DNA of 10,518 nucleotides from DASYQV01 sp036005125 (GTDB lineage: Bacteria; Acidobacteriota; Vicinamibacteria; Vicinamibacterales; UBA2999), in assembly GCA_036005125.1 (NCBI GenBank), contig DASYQV010000369.1, forward strand, positions 1 through 10,518, written 5' to 3'. The notes beneath the pieces were generated by a model. It saw only the letters and a program-made list of their open reading frames with translations. It ran no database searches and was not told the origin of the DNA. The stretch's first letter is position 1. Each line of letters opens with the position of its first letter. A program made the position numbers and the translations under genes. Below, piece after piece: positions 5,667 through 10,518 of the stretch.

Positions 5667-5903
5667 CGCCGACGAGAAGGAGCTGCTTGAGTCCGTCGAG
5701 CGTGGCGAGTGGAAGTCCGCCGGCGGCGGCAAACGCGAGCGAACCCGCTACGCTCGCTACGCTAAGACCACGTTCCGCAAGGACCGGCGGCTGAACATCC
5801 GGCTGTCGAGCAAGGACCGCACTGGCAGAGGGGTTGCCGGTATCAGACGTTGATCGCGAGTCTGCTGCACAAGTACGCGACCGGGCGGCTCAAAGAGGTG
5901 TAA
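5656..5903 (+). pseudogene. brnA: BrnA-family antitoxin, broken inside its ribbon-helix-helix domain
   Basis: ATG 5656 follows GAGGAG by seven bases and opens MKIDADEKELLESVERGEWK, then the basic RYARYAKTTFRKDRRLNIRL, the strand of the BrnA ribbon-helix-helix DNA-binding domain. After SSKD (5817) the frame fails and ends at 5851-5853. The expected tail YQTLIASLLHKYATGRLKEV is present in another frame from 5841 to a stop at 5901-5903. Between these points are 23 bases where the family, as I recall it, has about 42, so roughly 19 bases, covering most of the first helix, are lost. The encoded 65-residue product lacks both helices needed to dimerise and bind DNA. With the toxin also frameshifted, the pair looks jointly inactivated. 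Confidence 0.8.
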
Positions 5904-6137
5904 TCATGGAACTGCCGGACCCTCCGATCGGCCGGAATAGTCGCAGGCCGACTCGTCGACTCCATCATCGATCGATTCGAACTGTTGGCCGAACAGCTGG
6001 CATTGTGGCAGGCCGGCGTCCTCAACCGTGTCGCGCCGATTTGGCTGGGCATTGGCGTGATCGTCGCGGTCGGCCTGGGGATCATGCTGGCGGTGTCGTC
6101 GGGGAAGCCGACGGTCACCGAGGAGTTGCAGAAATAA
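5904..6137 (+). pseudogene. Small one-helix membrane protein reading frame without a start codon
   Basis: The frame between the brnA-tail stop (5901-5903) and TAA 6135-6137 reads GIVAGRLVDSIIDRFELLAE, then QLALWQAGVLNRVAPIW, a hydrophobic segment LGIGVIVAVGLGIMLAV, and SSGKPTVTEELQK. An amphipathic helix followed by one membrane helix and a charged tail looks like real coding sequence. No ATG, GTG or TTG lies before the conserved-looking part in this frame. The natural candidate, ATG 5906 (three bases after the brnA stop), is in a different frame, so one more indel near 5920-5935 would explain it. I do not recognise the family; small holin-like or stress membrane proteins look similar. Confidence 0.4.
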
Positions 6138-6240
6138 CGACTTCACCCTGCCCGCGCCATCGTGCTGATGCATTCATTTGCACTGGCGGCACGGCAGTCG
6201 CAGGAAGCGCCGAGGCGGACTGATCAGTTCCATACACAGG

Positions 6241-8472
6241 TTAGAAACTGTATCGAAGTGTCATCGTCGCGTGTGAGTTGCGGCGGTACTGGCCGAGAAA
6301 GTCGTCGGCGTGGCCGCCAATCGCTACCGCCGCGATGGTGGCGCGCCAGTGCTGACCGCGAGCCTGCGCATATTCCGCCCTGGCGTACACCCCGCGTCCA
6401 TTCTCGCGCGCGGCGCCTTCGAACGCGACGCTGCGATTCGGATCGAGCGTATACGAGGCTCGAGCGACGACCGCACGGCTCAACCCGCGGTCGGGCGCGA
6501 ATACGAGTGACGTCCGCGCGCGCACCACCACCTCGCCGGCGTACCCCCCCACGAAGACCCACTCACCGCTCTGCCGCTCCAGCTGCAACACGTACAGGAC
6601 GTAGTCGTCGGCGACATGGTTTAGGGAGGTGACATACGCCCCCTCCGCCTTCACCGTGAACCACGGTGTTGGGGCCGCAAGGTCGGCGCCGTAGGAGCGG
6701 ATCGCCGGATACAATCGCGTGATGGCGATTTGAGGCGGTGTCAGACTGGGCTCTGATCGGATCGCCGGCAGATGGTTGAACCCATCGAAGTACGACAGCG
6801 AGTAATCAATCCCCTGGCCGACGTGGGACCACCGGACCCCGGTTTGGGATCCGGACGGCAGATTTGCCCCGGCGTCCAGGATCGGAATCGCCGCCGCACC
6901 CGGTGGCACGACGGTCCATCGCTGCTGGAGCAGCGGAATCCGGCTGGGCGTGAACCGTGGCGCCCAGACCACCTCGAACGTCCCGTCTCCGGCCTGTGCG
7001 ACTCCGCGAATGGCGGTGATCGCGAAGACCTCGGTGTCGATGACGTTGAGAAAATCGCGCGGCGCAAAGCGATCGGTGGGCGTGACGATGTCGGTCTTGC
7101 CCCAGCGGCTGAACTGCTTGCCGACGTCGAGCGTGAACTTACCGCCCGTCAACGTTGCAGACAGCCTGCGAACGGACAGCTGCGGCTCGCGCACTCCGCG
7201 ATCCGAATAATCGACGCGCCAGCCTTTCTCCACCTGCTGGTGAGAGCTCGCTCGAAGATCGAGGCCCGCGGCAAATTGAATCCATGGCGCCGGCTTGTAG
7301 AACAGTTCGCCGCGCGCGCGCAGAGCGACCACCGCCCGTTTGGAATCATTCGGCGCCTCTTGCGGGAACAGCACGCCCACGCCTTCGACGAAGCCGCCCT
7401 CGGACAAGGTCTGCGCACCGGCAATGGCAGCCGCGGCTTTTTCTGCGAGCTTCTTCTTCTGTTCGGCACTCGGGCCTTCGGATACCGGTTGATCACCACC
7501 TGACCCAGACGGCTTGCTCCCGAAGCGGAACGTCATCGCGAACAACCAAGTCGGCCTGTACACCTCGCGATTGATTTGTTCGTCGGACAGACTCTCCGTG
7601 AGCTCTTCGCCCGCAGTGTACCGGCCGCGCAGCCGAGTGTGGGGCGAGAAGGCCACTCCGGTGATGAAGGCCAGGTTCCGGTTGTAGGTCAGCCCCACGC
7701 CGCCGAAGACCGCCGCCTTGTCCTTGGTGAGTCCCAGCCCTGCGGTCGGCCCGAATGAGAAGTCGCCCAGCATCCGCTTCCGAGGGAGCCAACTGAAGAA
7801 CAGCGACGGGATCAATCGCAGGTCGTCGACGTCCGCTTCCCTTGTGACTGCGAACTTTCCACCGTCAAGCGCCTTCGTAAAGTGCGGCTCGTCGCGGCTA
7901 GGGACAATCGACACGCCGACCGTCGTCACCCATGCACCTCGAGGACCGCCGGAAATGGCGAGCGTCCATACCTTATCGTCACGAGAGACCGTGAGCAGGA
8001 TTTCGGCTCCCGCGCGGACGACATACTGGCCAGGTACAACATGGATCGTCAGGACGAGCCACTCGTTGATCTTGGCAAGCTTCGCCGGCGTCGTACAGAC
8101 CGCCGCCGCCAAGGCGACCCGGATCCGCCGCACCGTCTCGCCCACCTGCGTCTCGTCTGTAGCCTTGGCCAGCGTCTCGGCGTCCTTGACGATGGGATCG
8201 CAGGCATCGTCGGGGAACCCTCCAAGTAGAGCAAGTGGCGTGCCGAACTGCGGAATCGGGATGACGCGCTCCTCAACGGTAATCGTGTAGGGCTTGCTCA
8301 CCGGCACCTTGTTGATCAGAGTGAAGGTCACGACCTCGCCGGGTTGAGCCGTCAGTGAGGTCTTGGTGCCGGAGGGGCTCGCCAGGTCGAGCGACCGCTG
8401 CCCTCCGTAGCTGTTCGTGGCAGCCACGATCACAACGAAAAAAGCGCAGACGCGGGCCACAATCTTCGTCAT
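6241..8472 (-). CDS. Outer-membrane protein with two barrel-type modules
   Basis: A 743-residue exported protein, last gene of the leftward operon. Residues 1-24 are a signal peptide (MTKIVARVCAFFVVIVAATN, then SYGG). Module one (about 25-318) has alternating beta-rich sequence and ends with strands PTAGLGLTKDKAAVFGGVGL and WLFAMTFRFG, like the closing strand of a small barrel. A Gly/Ser and Lys/Glu linker (319-350) leads to module two (about 354-743), starting QTLSEGGFVEGVGVLFPQEA and continuing with LDVGKQFSRWGKTDIVTPTD and FAPRDFLNVIDTEVF. This resembles the DUF1302-like barrels found beside LolA-like proteins and RND or ABC exporters. The C-terminus TMTLRYSF ends in Phe, the signal read by the BAM complex. 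The ATG at 8472 is chosen because it directly precedes the signal peptide; the same frame stays open further upstream but is then the shadow of the LolA-like gene. No strong ribosome site is seen. Cargo unknown. Confidence 0.8.
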   Translation of the reverse strand: MTKIVARVCAFFVVIVAATNSYGGQRSLDLASPSGTKTSLTAQPGEVVTFTLINKVPVSKPYTITVEERVIPIPQFGTPLALLGGFPDDACDPIVKDAETLAKATDETQVGETVRRIRVALAAAVCTTPAKLAKINEWLVLTIHVVPGQYVVRAGAEILLTVSRDDKVWTLAISGGPRGAWVTTVGVSIVPSRDEPHFTKALDGGKFAVTREADVDDLRLIPSLFFSWLPRKRMLGDFSFGPTAGLGLTKDKAAVFGGVGLTYNRNLAFITGVAFSPHTRLRGRYTAGEELTESLSDEQINREVYRPTWLFAMTFRFGSKPSGSGGDQPVSEGPSAEQKKKLAEKAAAAIAGAQTLSEGGFVEGVGVLFPQEAPNDSKRAVVALRARGELFYKPAPWIQFAAGLDLRASSHQQVEKGWRVDYSDRGVREPQLSVRRLSATLTGGKFTLDVGKQFSRWGKTDIVTPTDRFAPRDFLNVIDTEVFAITAIRGVAQAGDGTFEVVWAPRFTPSRIPLLQQRWTVVPPGAAAIPILDAGANLPSGSQTGVRWSHVGQGIDYSLSYFDGFNHLPAIRSEPSLTPPQIAITRLYPAIRSYGADLAAPTPWFTVKAEGAYVTSLNHVADDYVLYVLQLERQSGEWVFVGGYAGEVVVRARTSLVFAPDRGLSRAVVARASYTLDPNRSVAFEGAARENGRGVYARAEYAQARGQHWRATIAAVAIGGHADDFLGQYRRNSHATMTLRYSF

Positions 8473-8540
8473 GGGGTGATACGGTCCCACGGCACGGAGA
8501 TCCAACAGCCCATGATCAGACGGACACGAGTCACGCCTTT

Positions 8541-9347
8541 TCACTGCCGCCGGATGGCCTGCAACGTAAACTGCTCGTCGGCGAGTGGCACGTTGTACTG
8601 GAGATCCTCGAGCGTCAGACGCGTGCGGCTGCCGCGCGTCAGATCCGCCATCTCCAGCTGCCGCGCAGTCCAGATGCCCTGCGTGTTCCGGATGTCCGAG
8701 TAGTTCAGCCGGCGGACCAGCTTGTCCTTCACGTAGTTCTCGATGCGGGCAAAGGCATAGTCGCCCGAGCGGATCCAGACGATCGATCGCGTGTACTGCG
8801 ACGACTTGGTCTGTTTCGGCGTCGACTGAATCTTCCACGAGGGCGCGCCGTCGATCGACTCCTCGCCGATCAGCACGTAGTCGTACTGATTCACGTCGCG
8901 CTCCTCGAGATCCTCGAAGCTGAAGTCCGTCCCGAAGAAGCGTGTCGACCGATCCTGGAGCGCGATCCGCCGATCGCGCTCGGTCGCGGGCGTCCACATC
9001 CACTGATCCGACGCGCGATCCGGGTGATTGACGACGAGCAGCGCCACGCCCTTGACTTCCGGGGGCGCGACGAACCGCAGGACCGCGCGGCTCTGTCCGT
9101 GCGACCCGAGGCGCTCGAAGGTCCACCGCTTGTCCGCGATCTTGCCTTTGGCGTCGAACACCTGCAGCACGCCCTCGTAGCGCTGCGATTTCGCGTCGGT
9201 GCGGCGCTGCGCCTCCGCCACGATCATTCGAGCGTCATCAGCGGCGTACGCCGTTCCACCGCCTGTGTGTCGCGACGCCACCAAGAGCGCGACGAACAGG
9301 AAGAGTGACCGTCGGGTCTTCGTGATGAGCCGTTGCTGGCTATTCAT
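8541..9347 (-). CDS. LolA-like outer-membrane lipoprotein-sorting protein
   Basis: A 268-residue periplasmic protein. Residues 1-35 form a signal peptide ending AYA before ADDARMIV. The mature part shows the LolA-like pattern: RYEGVLQVFDAKGKIADKRW, then VLRFVAPPEVKGVALLVVNH, QWMWTPATERDRRIALQDRS and FGTDFSFEDLEERDVNQYDY. These are typical of the LolA-like family (Pfam LolA_like type) encoded beside RND or ABC exporters, thought to carry a lipid or lipophilic cargo across the periplasm. ATG 9347 overlaps the permease stop (ATGAATAG) and has GGAGG nine bases upstream within the permease gene, so translation is coupled. The outer-membrane barrel gene starts 68 bases downstream. It is longer than classical LolA (about 180 mature residues) and is not expected to be the housekeeping LolA. 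Confidence 0.85.
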   Translation of the reverse strand: MNSQQRLITKTRRSLFLFVALLVASRHTGGGTAYAADDARMIVAEAQRRTDAKSQRYEGVLQVFDAKGKIADKRWTFERLGSHGQSRAVLRFVAPPEVKGVALLVVNHPDRASDQWMWTPATERDRRIALQDRSTRFFGTDFSFEDLEERDVNQYDYVLIGEESIDGAPSWKIQSTPKQTKSSQYTRSIVWIRSGDYAFARIENYVKDKLVRRLNYSDIRNTQGIWTARQLEMADLTRGSRTRLTLEDLQYNVPLADEQFTLQAIRRQ

Positions 9348-10518
9348 ATTCCAACGCCTCCACCAGCGACCCGCGCACGGCGGACTCGGCGGGCCAGATG
9401 GCGGCGACCGATGCCGCGGCGAGAATCGTCGGCACGAGCGCCAGCACGACGTTCGTCGGGAATGCATAGGTGAGCCGCAGGCCGCCGATGTCGTGATGCA
9501 CGATCTGAAGGATGTAGTACAGGTTGATCGCGCCCAGCGCGAACCCGAGCGTGAGTCCCAGGCAGCCGATGCTCAGCGCCTCGATCCAGATGGTCCGCCG
9601 GATCTGCCCATGCAGGCCGCCGACGGCCCGCAGCACCCCCAACTCGCGACGTCTGTCGGTAATCGACACGGTCAGCGTGTTGACGATGCCGAGGATGGCG
9701 ACGAGCACCGCCACCGCGATTTGCACCGACGTCAACCCGAACCATTGATCGGTCACCTTCAGGATGTACTGCTTGAGCTCGGCGTTCGTGAGGACGAACA
9801 CCTGGCGCGTGCCGGCATACCGTTCCAGAATCCGCTGACGCACATCCGGCGCCGCCACGCCCGGCTTCAAGTACACGCGAAACACGTTGACGGAATCGTC
9901 GTGCCAGTAGCGTTCGAAGAGCGTCCGATCCATCAGAATCGAGCCCTGTTGATCGTTATAGGAGATGACGATGCCGACAATCGGCAACCGCATGAGGCCC
10001 GCCGGCGCCGGAACCTCGAGCACCTCACCGAGGGACAGATGCTGAAGCTGGGCCAGGTTGTCCGAGACGATCAGTCCATCACCCGCCGCCGTGCGCCGAT
10101 ACATGTCCTCACGATCTCCGGCCACCGGTTCCTGCGCGACGGTCTGCGCCAGGCTCTCGATCTCGATCGCGACGACCATGATCGGGGTGTCACGGAACAC
10201 GACCCGCGCGTCGCGCTCCATCTGGATCCGCTCGACCCCCTGAATCGCTGCCAGCTCCGGCCCCATCGTCTTTGGAAACCGGATCGTCCGAAGAAGGATG
10301 TTCTGTGCCTGCAGCACGAAGAGGTCGGGATTGAGCGAAATCTCCATCCAATCGACGATGGCGTTGTAGCTTGCGCGCGCCATGCCGGCAAAGGCCACGA
10401 CGAGCGCCAACGACAACATCAGCGCCGCCACGCTCGCGGACGTGCGTCGCGGCGCCTGAATCAGGCTGTCGGCGGCCAGCACGCCTTCGACCGGCCGCAT
10501 CCACTTGAGCACCGGACG
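9340..10518 (-). CDS. ABC transporter permease, FtsX/MacB type (C-terminal half, cut by window edge)
   Basis: About 392 codons are visible, open to the right edge (the last bases read RPVLKWMRPVEG). A membrane helix (VAALMLSLALVVAFAGMARA) is followed by an extracytoplasmic MacB-PCD-like domain of roughly 200 residues. The protein ends with three helices of the FtsX domain: SVQIAVAVLVAILGIVNTLT, then DRRRELGVLRAVGGLHGQIR (the cytoplasmic coupling segment), the helix ALSIGCLGLTLGFALGAI, and a final helix before AVRGSLVEALEYE. A start this far into the helix pattern, without the usual N-terminal region, implies that a first FtsX repeat lies outside the window, giving a two-repeat permease of about 800 residues. 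Such permeases work with a separate MacB/LolD-like ATPase, probably further upstream. The stop overlaps the LolA-like start. FtsX/MacB-type permeases act as mechanotransmitters that extract or push cargo at the outer leaflet of the inner membrane. Confidence 0.87.
   Translation of the reverse strand, partial: RPVLKWMRPVEGVLAADSLIQAPRRTSASVAALMLSLALVVAFAGMARASYNAIVDWMEISLNPDLFVLQAQNILLRTIRFPKTMGPELAAIQGVERIQMERDARVVFRDTPIMVVAIEIESLAQTVAQEPVAGDREDMYRRTAAGDGLIVSDNLAQLQHLSLGEVLEVPAPAGLMRLPIVGIVISYNDQQGSILMDRTLFERYWHDDSVNVFRVYLKPGVAAPDVRQRILERYAGTRQVFVLTNAELKQYILKVTDQWFGLTSVQIAVAVLVAILGIVNTLTVSITDRRRELGVLRAVGGLHGQIRRTIWIEALSIGCLGLTLGFALGAINLYYILQIVHHDIGGLRLTYAFPTNVVLALVPTILAAASVAAIWPAESAVRGSLVEALEYE

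Noticed and set aside
5834..6223. 129-codon frame including ATG 5906
   Set aside because: Its sequence (RRPTRRLHHRS, GRRPQPCRADLAGHW) lacks any protein-like pattern, whereas another frame over the same bases gives a membrane helix and a charged tail.
8473..9126. Upstream extension of the outer-membrane protein to a 961-residue product
   Set aside because: The extra N-terminal part is Arg/Asp-rich shadow of the LolA-like gene in another frame, and a clear signal peptide begins at 8472.
1..10518. CRISPR arrays, insertion sequences, rRNA genes, transposase or integrase genes
   Set aside because: Looked for regular repeats with spacers, terminal inverted repeats with transposase motifs and rRNA-like stretches by eye; none seen.

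Overview
The window is high-GC bacterial DNA from a Gram-negative, didermic organism: it encodes an outer-membrane beta-barrel protein ending in Phe and a LolA-like periplasmic protein. The mix of families (ABC permease, LolA-like protein and barrel; BrnTA; VapBC-type toxin-antitoxin; hemerythrin/DoxX/MFS) fits a soil or metagenomic lineage such as Acidobacteriota (Vicinamibacteria-like). That placement is inferred from protein style only, with no marker gene present.

Left part (1-3975) is a mosaic of intact and broken genes. On the minus strand lies a 5'-truncated ECF41/SigJ-type sigma factor (running off the left edge), abutted by an intact four-helix small membrane protein (390-812). On the plus strand lie an intact VOC-family protein (969-1391), a hemerythrin-type gene without its N-terminal part (from about 1451), a DoxX-family gene broken by several frameshifts (1904-2374), an intact 12-helix MFS transporter (2382-3548), and a 30-residue remnant of a second VOC gene (3562-3654).

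Middle part (3976-6240) is an accessory, toxin-antitoxin-rich strip. An intact minus-strand Phd-like antitoxin / PIN toxin pair (4602-3976) has a textbook promoter. A perfect palindrome lies inside the promoter spacer, and the expected transcription start falls on the antitoxin ATG (leaderless). A lone 5' half of tRNA-Ser(GCU) follows at 5156-5194, with a promoter-like sequence before it and a strong terminator after it. Then comes a decayed brnT-brnA pair (5378-5903) that still has its upstream palindrome, and a small one-helix reading frame with no visible start.

Right part (6241-10518) is an apparently intact minus-strand operon entering from the right edge: C-terminal half of a MacB/FtsX-type ABC permease, a LolA-like periplasmic protein whose start overlaps the permease stop, and a 743-residue outer-membrane protein. 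The last appears to join two barrel-type modules in one chain. Together these have the parts of an inner membrane-periplasm-outer membrane export route, probably for a lipid or lipoprotein-like cargo (inference). This cassette and the tRNA-half locus are the most interesting parts of the window.
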